This document shows, piece by piece, positions 34,918-44,902 of a stretch of DNA of 64,000 nucleotides. This DNA is from Parazoarcus communis (GTDB taxonomy: Bacteria; Pseudomonadota; Gammaproteobacteria; Burkholderiales; Rhodocyclaceae). The notes under the pieces are model-generated. The model was not told the DNA's origin. It saw only the letters and a program-made list of their open reading frames with translations, and made no database searches. A program made the translations under genes and the position numbers. The stretch is taken from contig NZ_CP022188.1 of the NCBI RefSeq assembly GCF_003111665.1, positions 372,001 through 436,000 of the forward strand, written 5' to 3'. The first letter of the stretch is position 1, and every line of letters starts with the position of its first letter.

Positions 34918-37269
34918 TCAGCGCACGCAGACCTTGCGCACCTGCTTGAGGTCGGTAATGCCCGCCAGGATCTTCTCGAGACCGTCCTGGCGCAGGGTAC
35001 GCATCCCCTCGGACAAGGCCGCACCGAGCAACTCCGCAACGCGCGCACGCTCCTGAATCATCTGCTTGATTCGATCCGAACCGAGCATCAGTTCGTGCAG
35101 ACCGAGCCGTCCCTTGTAGCCCTGGGTGCATTCGACACACCCTACCGGGCGGTACAGGGTGAACTTGCCTTTTTCATTCGCATAGGCGGTTCGCCAGTGC
35201 GCCAGGACCGCCTGTCGGGCCGCTTCCGGATCGGCAATGAATGCGGGCGTCGAGTGCATGTCGGCACAGTACTCTTCGAGCAGGAGCCCGATCTCGGTCT
35301 CGTCCGGTTCGTACGCTTCCTTGCAGTGCTTGCACAGGCGTTTGGTCAGCCGCTGCGCCAGCACGCCAAGCAGGGCGTCGGAGAAGTTGAACGGGTCCAT
35401 GCCCATGTCGAGCAGACGAACGACGGATTCCGGCGCGCTGTTGGTGTGCAGCGTGGAGAACACGAGGTGGCCCGTAAGCGACGCCTCGATACCCACCGAG
35501 ACGGTTTCCTCGTCCCGCATCTCACCCACCATGATCACGTCCGGATCGGCACGCAGGAAGGCCCGCATCATGGTCGCGAAGTCGAGCCCTGCCTTGCGAT
35601 TGACCTGAACCTGGCGCAGACCTTTCTGGGTGATTTCGACGGGATCCTCCGCAGTCCAGATCTTGGTGTCCGGCGTGTTGATATGCCCCAGAATGGAGTG
35701 CAGCGTGGTCGTCTTGCCCGATCCGGTCGGACCGCACACGAAGAAGATTCCGTAGGGCTTGGCCACCGCGCCCTTGAGCATTTCCAGGTTTGCGGGGGTG
35801 AGGCCGAGTTCGTCGAGCGGAATCGGCTCGCTGTTGGCCAGCACCCGCATCACCACATCCTCGAGGCCACCTGCGGTCGGAATGGTGGCCACACGCAACT
35901 CGATGTCGAGCGGCGCGTACTTGCGGAACTTGATCTTGCCGTCCTGCGGCTTGCGACGCTCGGAGATGTCGAGGTCGCACATGATCTTGATACGGGTAAC
36001 GAGCGGATTACGATAGCTCGCCGGCACCTCGATATAAGGCACCAGCGTTCCGTCCTTGCGGAAGCGGATCTGGGTCTTCTCCTTGCCCGGCCGCGGCTCG
36101 ACGTGGATGTCGGAGGCGCCCTGCTTGTAGGCATCGATGATGATCTTGTTGACGAGCTTGACCAGTTCGTTGTCTGCCGCAGCGTTCACATCATCGGAAA
36201 AAATCCCGTCGTCGCTTTCCTCGTCGAGATCGGACAGCAGGTCATCGACAGAGCTCGCGTCCAGCGACGGCTCGAAGAACTGGTTGACCGTGCGCTCGAA
36301 CTCGTCGCGGGTGGTCACCCTGAAGGCCAGCCGCTTCTTCGGGAACACGTTGTGTGCAATCCGTGAGCTCCGGATCTGCTCCGGATCGACCGCCATGATC
36401 ACCACACCTTCGGTGGTCTCCTCCAGCGGCAGCCAATGGTTCTGCTGCACATACTCGCGCTTGAGGTTGCGCAAGAGGTCGATCGGCTTCACGCGATCGG
36501 CGTTGAACGCTTCGTACGGCACCCCGTAGAAGCGCGAGGCAGCAGCACCGATCTCTGCATGGGAGAGGTCAAGCGTGCCGATGAGCAGGGGCTCGACCGG
36601 TGCGCCACTGTCGCGAGCGTCACGGGTCACCTCGGCCAACTCTTCGGCAGTGATCAGGCCATCTGCAACCAACGCATCGAAACGCGAACGCAGTTGTGCC
36701 GGTGGCGCCGAGATATGGCGCGAGAACGCCACGCCCAGTGTCTGCGTCAGACCGAGCAACCCTTCCTCCGCAATGGCCGAGAACGGCCCCTCCGAATTAT
36801 GGTTGATCAACTGGATCACGCCCCGACGCGCACCGCTTTCCGGATCGTTGATCGCGGCGGCCAGCATCTCCCTCGCGCGAAAACCCGTGGTGTCGTCGAC
36901 TTCATGCCGAAACTGCAACTCGGGAGAGATGGCCTTCAGTGCAGCCGTATCGTACACATCAGCAATATTGACCGTCTGCCCGGTCAGCGCGACAAATCCG
37001 GCAATGCTGTTCTCGGCAATCGGCAAACGGATGTTCTGTACCGAATGCAGCCCCGTCTTCACCTTGGTCGAAATGGACTCGCCCGACCCATCCACCGCAT
37101 AGATCGAAAGTCGTGCCGCATCGAAAAGCTGACAGATCTCTTTCGACAGTTCCAGGATGATCTCATCGATATCATGCGTGGCATGAACGCGGTTGGTGAT
37201 TGCCTGCAAGCCCTTGAAAAAGGCCAGGCGACGTGCAACTTCGCTGGAAGCCGAAAGCTTTGTACTCAT
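34918..37269 (-). CDS. GAF-domain GspE/PilB-type secretion ATPase
   Basis: 783 residues. The N-terminal ~190 residues form a GAF sensor domain (FDAARLSIYAVDGSGES, GQTVNIADVYD). A T2SSE_N-like region follows (~200-300), then the GspE ATPase with Walker A GPTGSGKTTTLHS, Walker B-like MVGEMRDEETVSVG, and zinc-binding cysteines CKHC and CVEC. Such ATPases power type II secretion or type IV pilus assembly. No other secretion or pilus genes adjoin. An N-terminal GAF is unusual and suggests ligand control. Neighbours are an MBL phosphodiesterase, an FHA protein and a PP2C phosphatase. Confidence 0.88.
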   Translation of the reverse strand: MSTKLSASSEVARRLAFFKGLQAITNRVHATHDIDEIILELSKEICQLFDAARLSIYAVDGSGESISTKVKTGLHSVQNIRLPIAENSIAGFVALTGQTVNIADVYDTAALKAISPELQFRHEVDDTTGFRAREMLAAAINDPESGARRGVIQLINHNSEGPFSAIAEEGLLGLTQTLGVAFSRHISAPPAQLRSRFDALVADGLITAEELAEVTRDARDSGAPVEPLLIGTLDLSHAEIGAAASRFYGVPYEAFNADRVKPIDLLRNLKREYVQQNHWLPLEETTEGVVIMAVDPEQIRSSRIAHNVFPKKRLAFRVTTRDEFERTVNQFFEPSLDASSVDDLLSDLDEESDDGIFSDDVNAAADNELVKLVNKIIIDAYKQGASDIHVEPRPGKEKTQIRFRKDGTLVPYIEVPASYRNPLVTRIKIMCDLDISERRKPQDGKIKFRKYAPLDIELRVATIPTAGGLEDVVMRVLANSEPIPLDELGLTPANLEMLKGAVAKPYGIFFVCGPTGSGKTTTLHSILGHINTPDTKIWTAEDPVEITQKGLRQVQVNRKAGLDFATMMRAFLRADPDVIMVGEMRDEETVSVGIEASLTGHLVFSTLHTNSAPESVVRLLDMGMDPFNFSDALLGVLAQRLTKRLCKHCKEAYEPDETEIGLLLEEYCADMHSTPAFIADPEAARQAVLAHWRTAYANEKGKFTLYRPVGCVECTQGYKGRLGLHELMLGSDRIKQMIQERARVAELLGAALSEGMRTLRQDGLEKILAGITDLKQVRKVCVR

Positions 37270-37333
37270 CAGTGGACGTCTGCGTGTGTGTTGATGCGTC
37301 CCCATTCTACCGGCCTGCCGGAGAATCTGTGGT

Positions 37334-38101
37334 TCAGAACTCGAGTATCTGCCCCTGAACGAGTGGCTTAGGTTGCAGGCGCCCCTGCCCCGCCTCGATC
37401 TGCGCCATGATGCGCCCCCCCTGCCCGGGCTTCAGATGGCTGATGAAGACCTCGGGTGAAACCGACAGCTCCTCGAGCATGGCGACGAGCATGCTCGGAC
37501 ACAGATGTCTCGAGGCCATCGCCAGACCGCGCTGCTCGTCGGAAAACGCGGTCTCGATGATCATGTGCCGCAGCGCGGGGAGTGCGTTGATCGCCTCGAT
37601 CAGCTCCGGACAATACGCCGTGTCGCCCGAATAGAGCAGCTGCGCGTCGCCGCTGTCCAGGGCATATGCGACCGCGGGCACCGTGTGGTGCGCTGGCAGT
37701 GCGGTGATGGTACGCGTTCCCAGATGCACCGACTCGCCCACCTTGAGCGGCTGAAAGCGCAGGAACGGTCGATGGCGGTCGGGAATGGAGGTGAAGTCTG
37801 GCCAGATCAGCCAGTTGAAGATATGCGAACGCAGGATACGCAAGGTTTCCGGGGTGGCATAAACCGTGATCGGATAACCACGCTCCTCACCCACCGAATC
37901 CACCAGCAGGGGAATCGACGCGATGTGATCGAGATGCGAATGCGTGATGAAGATATGATCGATCTTGCGCAACGCATCGAGCTCAAGATCGCCCACACCG
38001 GTCCCGCAATCGACCAGGATGTCGTCGTCGACGAGAAAGGCGGTCGTCCGCGCAGTCTCGCCGCCAATTCCGCCGCTGCAGCCAAGCACCTGAAGTTTCA
38101 T
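37334..38101 (-). CDS. MBL-fold hydrolase, cyclic-nucleotide phosphodiesterase-like
   Basis: 255 residues. Metallo-beta-lactamase fold with ITHSHLDHIASIP (metal ligands), LPAHHTVPAVAY, YSGDTAYCPEL and SHLKPGQGG. The N-terminus LQVLGCSGGIGG resembles class II 3',5'-cAMP phosphodiesterases. The exact substrate is inferred. It lies 64 bp upstream of the GAF-GspE gene in the same direction, hinting at a nucleotide-signalling link. Confidence 0.78.
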   Translation of the reverse strand: MKLQVLGCSGGIGGETARTTAFLVDDDILVDCGTGVGDLELDALRKIDHIFITHSHLDHIASIPLLVDSVGEERGYPITVYATPETLRILRSHIFNWLIWPDFTSIPDRHRPFLRFQPLKVGESVHLGTRTITALPAHHTVPAVAYALDSGDAQLLYSGDTAYCPELIEAINALPALRHMIIETAFSDEQRGLAMASRHLCPSMLVAMLEELSVSPEVFISHLKPGQGGRIMAQIEAGQGRLQPKPLVQGQILEF

Positions 38102-38226
38102 CAAAAGTTCTTACCCGGACTTACGAGCATTGCACCAATTGGCCTCGCCACCCCCTGGATCATGCCAAACCTTAGCAGGCGACAAGCGGAGGGCATATGG
38201 CAAAAATCACGGCATGCCCGCAGCGC

Positions 38227-38970
38227 TCAGGTCTTGAGGAAAAACTCCATCTTCACGCCGGCAATCTCGACGATGTCGTGATCGCCCAGTCTGTGGGCCT
38301 GGGCATCGAGCGTGCGGCCATTGACCGTCGGAAAGCTCGCGCCTTCGACATGGGTGATGAAATATCCATGCGGCCGCCGGGTGATTACCGCAACCTGACG
38401 CCCTGGCTTGCCGAGAGTGGTCAGCGACTTGCTCAATTCAAGCTCGCGACCGGCATTCGCGCCACTCAGGACCTGAATGACGCCGAGCCGATCGAGCGGC
38501 GGCTCAACAGGCGCGCCATGCTCCAGTGCGTCGGCAGGCAGCACCTGCGTCCGGATCGCGCTGCCGTCACGTGCGCCGGACGCGACCGGCACGGACTCCG
38601 CTGCTGCGGCAGCGGATGTCATGTCGAATGGCTTCAGTGCAGCCGTGTCGACCATCTCGGAGGCAGAAAGCCCCGGTTGCGAAGTGTCGGTCAGAAACTT
38701 TAGACGGTACTTCCCGAGCTCGACCACGTCGTTATTCTGCAGAACATGCTTCTTGATCGGCTGCCCATTAACGTAGGTACCGTTGGTACTGTTCTGATCC
38801 TCGAGAAAAGCATCGTCGAGGATGCAGGTAATCACCGCATGATGCCCACTGATCGCAAGGTTGTCGATCTGAATGTCATTATTCTGCTTGCGCCCGATGG
38901 AGGTTCGCTCCTTGTCGAGCACGATTTCCTTGAGCACCAGCCCATCCATGCTAAGAATCAACTTCGGCAT
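38227..38970 (-). CDS. FHA-domain protein (two FHA modules)
   Basis: 247 residues. FHA 1 spans about residues 20-90 (TSIGRKQNNDIQIDNLAISGHH, with the phosphothreonine-binding Arg, Ser and His, then DQNSTNGTYVNG). A second, more degenerate FHA covers about 165-245 (LGKPGRQVAVITRRPHGY, then VNGRTLDAQAHRLGDHD). Binds phosphothreonine peptides. It sits next to a PP2C phosphatase, a classic phospho-signalling pair; no Ser/Thr kinase is visible nearby. Confidence 0.88.
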   Translation of the reverse strand: MPKLILSMDGLVLKEIVLDKERTSIGRKQNNDIQIDNLAISGHHAVITCILDDAFLEDQNSTNGTYVNGQPIKKHVLQNNDVVELGKYRLKFLTDTSQPGLSASEMVDTAALKPFDMTSAAAAAESVPVASGARDGSAIRTQVLPADALEHGAPVEPPLDRLGVIQVLSGANAGRELELSKSLTTLGKPGRQVAVITRRPHGYFITHVEGASFPTVNGRTLDAQAHRLGDHDIVEIAGVKMEFFLKT

Positions 38971-39029
38971 TGCCTGCACCCATCTATCGGTTGGCGCGCC
39001 CAGCGCGCGAAATCCTCACAATCATGCCG

Positions 39030-39812
39030 TCAGCCGGCAAAGCGCGCAATGATGACGGACACATTGTCGCGCCCACCATGGGCGAGCGCTGCGTCGACCA
39101 GTCCCTGAGCCACGTCGTCCACCGCACCTGGCGCGCCAAGCAGACGCGCAATTTCACGCGCATCGAGCATGTCGGTCAAGCCGTCCGAACACAGCAGAAA
39201 GCAGTCTTTTTCCGCAAGTTCATGCACGCCAACGTCAACAATCACCGTCGGCGCTACGCCAAGACCTCGCGTCAGCAAGCCCCTGCTCGGCATCTGCATG
39301 GCCTCAAGCGGACCAATCAGCCCAGCATCGACCTGAGCCTGCAAAACCGTGTGATCGCTCGTAAGCTGCTCGAGTGTGCCATCACGGAGCCGATACAGAC
39401 GGGAATCCCCCACGTGCGCATGCACCAGGCATTCCTTGGTCAGACACGCCGCCACCATCGTCGCGCCCATCCCGCTCAAATCTGCATTGGCGGCACCCGC
39501 CTGACGAATGGCCTCATTGGCATCGTTCAAGCCCTCGCGTAAGGCGTCCGCCATCGCGGTCGCCTCGAGACCATCGCCATGCGAACCGCGCTGCAAGCAC
39601 TTGAGGACAGTACGAACCGAAAGCGCCGAAGCCACATCGCCGCCCTGATAACCCCCCATGCCATCAGCCAGCAGAAGCCAGCCATTGTCGGCGTCAATAG
39701 AGATGAAATCCTCATTTCTGCGGCGTATACGACCGACATGCGACAAGCCCGCATACTCGAAGCCGGATGCATTCGTGGTCGCGGGGCAAAGCCGCACCTC
39801 GGGCTCAGACAT
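39030..39812 (-). CDS. PP2C-family Ser/Thr protein phosphatase
   Basis: 260 residues. All PP2C motifs are present: RRRNEDFISID, LLADGMGGYQGGDVAS, GDSRLYRLRDG, LCSDGLTDML and GGRDNVSVI, with the metal-binding aspartates intact. Likely reverses Thr phosphorylation read by the FHA protein downstream. The 91 bp upstream lead to the 3' end of a group II intron, so its promoter region has been separated from the sucD side. Confidence 0.93.
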   Translation of the reverse strand: MSEPEVRLCPATTNASGFEYAGLSHVGRIRRRNEDFISIDADNGWLLLADGMGGYQGGDVASALSVRTVLKCLQRGSHGDGLEATAMADALREGLNDANEAIRQAGAANADLSGMGATMVAACLTKECLVHAHVGDSRLYRLRDGTLEQLTSDHTVLQAQVDAGLIGPLEAMQMPSRGLLTRGLGVAPTVIVDVGVHELAEKDCFLLCSDGLTDMLDAREIARLLGAPGAVDDVAQGLVDAALAHGGRDNVSVIIARFAG

Positions 39813-39903
39813 CGTCGCTGCACTCCTTCAGATCGTTGGGGACACCCCATGAACGACAATTCATACCGTCATTCTAGACCGTCCCTTAACCCGACAGGCT
39901 GCG

Positions 39904-41790
39904 ATCGAGTAGGGGACGGGGTCGCCCCCGTCGCCCTCTCACACCACCGTACATGCGGTTCCGCATACGGCGGTTCATGAAAAACACTGGAGTCGTCGCG
40001 TCGTGTCGAGCAGCGACACCAGCCCCAAACGATCAAAGAAGGACTTCGGGAAGGCCGCATTCATGTGGCTGGCGCCACTGTTCCACCACGGCCCGCGCTG
40101 ATTGAACGCTGAGCGAAACGCCCGCTCCTCCTTCAGTCCTGCCCTCACCAGGCTCTTGGCACGCGTATAGGGCCGCTTCCATTGCCGCCACAGGATGCAG
40201 CGCAGCTTACGCCGGAGCCAACCGTCGATCTCTTCCAGCACCCGCTTGGTCTCGGTCAGCTTGAAATACGCTGCCCAACCCCGTAGCACCGGATTCAATT
40301 CTTCGATCGTGGCGCGCACGCTGCGACCCCTCGCGCCTTTGAGCACATCGCGAATCTTGTCCTCCAGCCGTTTCAGGCTGACTGGCGCAATCCGCAGCTT
40401 CGGGGTCTTGTGCCATGTCAGGCTATAGCCCAGAAACTTCCTCTCCCACGGTCGTGCGACCGCGCTCTTGGCCTCATTGACCGTGAGCTTGAGCCGCTCG
40501 GATAGAAACTGGCTGATACCCGCTAGAACACGCTCGCCTGCCGCATGGCTTCGGACGTAAATGTTGCAGTCGTCTGCGTAACGGCAGAACGCGTGGCCCC
40601 GACGCGCCAGCTCCCGGTCCAATTCCGTCAGCACAATGTTCGACAGCAGCGGACTCAATGGGCCGCCTTGCGGCGTACCCTGCGTCCTCGGGCTGACCAC
40701 CCCCTCTGCCATCATCCCTGCCTCCAGATACCGTCGAATCAGCTTCAGTACCCGCCCATCCTCGATCTTCTTCGCCAACTTTGCCATCAGGATGTCGTGA
40801 TTGACCCGGTCAAAGAACTTCTCCAGATCCATATCCACCACGACTCGTCTGCCTTGGGCGACGTATTGCTGTGCCGCCTTGACCGCCTGATGGGCAGACC
40901 TCCCCGGTCGGAAGCCGTAGCTCGACTCGGAGAACTCCGCCTCGAAGATCGGTGAGAGCACCTGATGCAACGCTTGCTGGATCAAGCGATCCGTCAGCGT
41001 CGGAATGCCCAGCACCCTCATCCCACCTTGCGGTTTCGGAATATCCACTCGGCGCACTGCTTGCGGAACGTACATCCCCGCCAGCAGCTTGGCCTTGATC
41101 GTCGGCCAGTGCTGCTGCAAGTGAGCCTTGAATTCGGACACCCCGATGCCATCGACACCGGCCGCACCCTTGTTCCTGACCACCCGCTCATACGCAAGCC
41201 ACAGGTTGCCGCGCTCACACACGACTTCCATCAGCCCGCTTTCACACGCCCACTCCGCTTTCGTCCGCTCAACACCCGCCGATTCCACCTCGACACGCAG
41301 CCCAGCACCCTCCAGATACCGTCCAGACTCCTCTGCCCGCGCCCCATCTGCCCGATGGGCTTCTGTCTTCGTCAGTTTCATCGAGAAACGTTCGCCTACT
41401 CGCGTTCTTCCATGTTCGGCCCTTCGCCCCAAACCGGCGGCTACTATGGCCTCGGCTGACTTCCTCACGCGCATCCCGACGCCTCACGACGTCAGTAGCA
41501 CCATGGCACCCGTGAGGATCTCCCCGGGTATGACGCACATACCTTCACGCTTATGCCTGTCGGATCTACGCCACAGCGTTCCGTGCAAGTTTCGGGCTTT
41601 GACGATATTGGCCGCCTCACCCCACTGCAGCGCCTCGTATCCGCTTCCTGTTCGTCAGGCCAGCGCTTTGCCTTCGGCTTCCTCCAGATTCGCAGTTACC
41701 CGCGACACCCTTGCCGTTCAGCTAACTCTTCCCCTTGCCGGGTGAGTAGAGGACTTACACCTCCTAGTAAGTGCGCCCTGCCGGGCGCAC
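39904..41790 (-). mobile_element. Group II intron (IIC-like), inserted after the sucD terminator
   Basis: Intron RNA of 1887 nt on the minus strand. The 5' end starts GTGCGCCCGGCAGGG (41790 downward) and contains GGAGGTGTAAGTCC. The 3' end has a domain V-like hairpin (CCGTATGCGG/CCGCATGTACGG, around 39946-39970) and ends CTACTCGAT at 39904. The 5' exon ends in the T-run of a rho-independent terminator plus one G, the hallmark target of subclass IIC introns. The maturase frame is intact, so it may still be active. Confidence 0.85.
39975..41381 (-). CDS. ltrA: Group II intron reverse transcriptase/maturase
   Basis: 468 residues from the internal ATG; an upstream in-frame extension to 41474 is possible. 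Reverse-transcriptase blocks are visible, with RNKGAAGVDG, PKPQGGMRVLGIPTLTDRLI, SYGFRPGRSAHQA, the QGTPQGGPLSPLLSN block and the catalytic FCRYADD box. A maturase X domain follows (LNPVLRGWAAYFKL). No HNH endonuclease domain follows, as in IIC introns, which prime on the nascent strand at the replication fork. It should splice and mobilise the surrounding intron. Confidence 0.95.
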   Translation of the reverse strand: MKLTKTEAHRADGARAEESGRYLEGAGLRVEVESAGVERTKAEWACESGLMEVVCERGNLWLAYERVVRNKGAAGVDGIGVSEFKAHLQQHWPTIKAKLLAGMYVPQAVRRVDIPKPQGGMRVLGIPTLTDRLIQQALHQVLSPIFEAEFSESSYGFRPGRSAHQAVKAAQQYVAQGRRVVVDMDLEKFFDRVNHDILMAKLAKKIEDGRVLKLIRRYLEAGMMAEGVVSPRTQGTPQGGPLSPLLSNIVLTELDRELARRGHAFCRYADDCNIYVRSHAAGERVLAGISQFLSERLKLTVNEAKSAVARPWERKFLGYSLTWHKTPKLRIAPVSLKRLEDKIRDVLKGARGRSVRATIEELNPVLRGWAAYFKLTETKRVLEEIDGWLRRKLRCILWRQWKRPYTRAKSLVRAGLKEERAFRSAFNQRGPWWNSGASHMNAAFPKSFFDRLGLVSLLDTTRRLQCFS

Positions 41791-41800
41791 CAAAAAAAAA

Positions 41801-41825
41801 GCGCCGGACTTGCCGGCGCCTTTTT
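41801..41825 (-). terminator. Rho-independent terminator of sucCD
   Basis: GCGCCGG-acttg-CCGGCGC stem followed on the minus strand by nine T (41792-41800), with A5 on the other side (41821-41825). It lies 21 bp after the sucD stop. The group II intron starts one base past its T-run. Confidence 0.93.
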
Positions 41826-41845
41826 CAGTCATCGTCTGCAGACGA

Positions 41846-42739
41846 TCAGAGCATTGCCTTGAGCAGCTTGGCCATCTCGGACGGATCGCGCGTGACCTTG
41901 AAGCCACACTCTTCCATGATCGCGAGCTTGGCATCGGCCGTGTCGGCACCGCCGGAGATCAGCGCACCGGCGTGGCCCATGCGCTTGCCTGCCGGCGCCG
42001 TGACGCCAGCGATGAAGCCAACGATCGGCTTCTTCATGTTGGCCTTGCACCATTCGGCAGCTTCAGCTTCGTCCGGACCGCCGATCTCGCCGATCATGAT
42101 GACCGCATCGGTATCAGGATCGTCGTTGAACATGCGCATCACGTCGATGTGCTTCAGACCGTTGATCGGATCACCACCGATACCGACAGCGGAAGACTGA
42201 CCCAGACCGATTTCGGTTAGCTGGGCAACAGCTTCATAGGTCAGCGTGCCGGAGCGGGATACCACGCCGATACGACCCTTGCGGTGGATGTGACCCGGCA
42301 TGATGCCGATCTTGATTTCGTCAGGCGTGATCAGACCCGGGCAGTTGGGGCCCAGCAGCAGGGTTTCCTTGCCGCCGGCAGCAACCTTGGCCTTCATCTT
42401 GTTGCGCACTTCCAGCATGTCGCGAACGGGGATGCCTTCGGTGATGCAGATTGCCAGATCGAGGTCGGCTTCAACAGCTTCCCAGATCGCGGCAGCAGCA
42501 CCTGCGGGCGGCACGTAGATCACCGACACGGTAGCGCCGGTTTCAGCCGCAGCGTCCTTCACCGAACCGAAAATGGGGATGTCGAAAATGGACTCGCCCG
42601 CTTTCTTCGGGTTTACGCCGGCAACGAAGCAGTTCTTGCCGTTGGCGTATTCCTGGCACTTCTCGGTGTGGAACTGGCCCGTCTTCCCGGTGATGCCCTG
42701 GGTGATGACCTTGGTGTCTTTGTTGATCAGGATGGACAT
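41846..42739 (-). CDS. sucD: Succinyl-CoA synthetase alpha subunit
   Basis: 297 residues. Contains the CoA-binding N-terminus ([17 protein letters not shown]), [13 protein letters not shown], and the phosphohistidine loop [13 protein letters not shown]. Forms the succinyl-CoA ligase of the TCA cycle with SucC; makes ATP or GTP. It lies 11 bp after sucC and ends at a strong terminator. Confidence 0.97.
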   Translation of the reverse strand: MSILINKDTKVITQGITGKTGQFHTEKCQEYANGKNCFVAGVNPKKAGESIFDIPIFGSVKDAAAETGATVSVIYVPPAGAAAAIWEAVEADLDLAICITEGIPVRDMLEVRNKMKAKVAAGGKETLLLGPNCPGLITPDEIKIGIMPGHIHRKGRIGVVSRSGTLTYEAVAQLTEIGLGQSSAVGIGGDPINGLKHIDVMRMFNDDPDTDAVIMIGEIGGPDEAEAAEWCKANMKKPIVGFIAGVTAPAGKRMGHAGALISGGADTADAKLAIMEECGFKVTRDPSEMAKLLKAML

Positions 42740-42750
42740 TCAGACTCTCC

Positions 42751-43911
<1,161 letters not shown>

Positions 43912-44146
43912 GATTGCCCTTCGATCGAAGTCGTGGCGTATGGGTCGCCGCGAGCAGGTTGATGGGACGCTTCGGAGCTTCGCTCCGCGACGAACGCCGT
44001 CTCCCTCGACCGACGCCCACCGCTCTAAGCCAGACCGACTGCGCCTGACCTGTCTATTGGCTCGCCCGCTGCAATGCGTGGTAACCGCAAGAACGCCAAA
44101 TTATAACCGTTTTTCCGCAACGCACAGGCGCGCGTATGCCTGCCCG

Positions 44147-44701
44147 CTATGCAGCGGGGTCTCCGCGACGGTACCACTTGGGATAATAGCGCTGCACTGC
44201 CGCAGACGACGTTTCAAGCGCGTGGCAGCGATCGAGCTGGAAGGGCTTCTCTTTCGTCTCTTCGTTGTCGCGCCGGAAGGTCGCAAAGGTCTGAATTGCA
44301 GCAGTCGGCAGGGACAGCAGCAACTCGGTGATATGCGTACAGCCACTGACGTCGGAAAACATCTCCCCCACGGTTCGTCTGAAGCCCCGCACAAGATTGA
44401 GCCCGACCAGCCTTGCATATACCGGACCAATGGTGTCGCAATAGCCGGGATACGGCACGCCATCCGAACACGCCGCGGCGGCGATGATATTGAAGCCCTC
44501 ATCGAAGGTCACCCGGACCCGCATCAGATGCACGGGGACGCCCGCAGGCCGAACCCCGGAAGCAATCGGGTAATCGAGATCCTTGATGTCGGTCAGACTG
44601 GCATCGAGCTCGAGCATTCCGTCTTCGCGGAGAAAGCCTTCGACTTCGATACGTCGGGTATGGGCGCGCTGACGCGCGGCAGTGGGCGTTGGGAGCGACA
44701 T
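44147..44701 (-). CDS. DUF2889 protein of unknown function
   Basis: 184 residues from the ATG giving MSLPTPTAARQRAHTRR; another ATG at 44716 adds five residues. Neither has a clear SD. The DUF2889 pattern is visible (HTRRIEVEGFLREDGMLELD, ASLTDIKDLDYP, then RGFRRTVGEMFSDVSGCTHI). No catalytic motif is evident; Cys residues in VSGCTHI and AACSDGVPYPGYCD are notable. Divergent from the FimV-like gene. Confidence 0.75.
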   Translation of the reverse strand: MSLPTPTAARQRAHTRRIEVEGFLREDGMLELDASLTDIKDLDYPIASGVRPAGVPVHLMRVRVTFDEGFNIIAAAACSDGVPYPGYCDTIGPVYARLVGLNLVRGFRRTVGEMFSDVSGCTHITELLLSLPTAAIQTFATFRRDNEETKEKPFQLDRCHALETSSAAVQRYYPKWYRRGDPAA

Positions 44702-44902
44702 ATTTACGTACGGCATCGTATGGAGGAACGAGTTTAACCCAAACGCGAAGTCCTCCGTGATGCACACCCGGCCGCCGTTCCAGCCAAAAAAGGTACGGCA
44801 CGCGAAATTATTCCGCACAATCGGATAACTTCGCTGGAATACCACTCGAATGTCTGATAAAAACAGCGACATGATTTCACGCAACCGCCGGGCAAGCGGA
44901 AA

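Noticed and set aside
34198..36366. 722-codon open frame on the plus strand opposite rpe and the GAF-GspE gene
   Set aside because: It spans the ends of two well-supported genes in antisense and is rich in His/Gln/Arg, as expected of a shadow frame.
41792..41800. A9 homopolymer as a phase-variable repeat
   Set aside because: It is the T-run of the sucD terminator read from the other strand and lies outside any coding frame.
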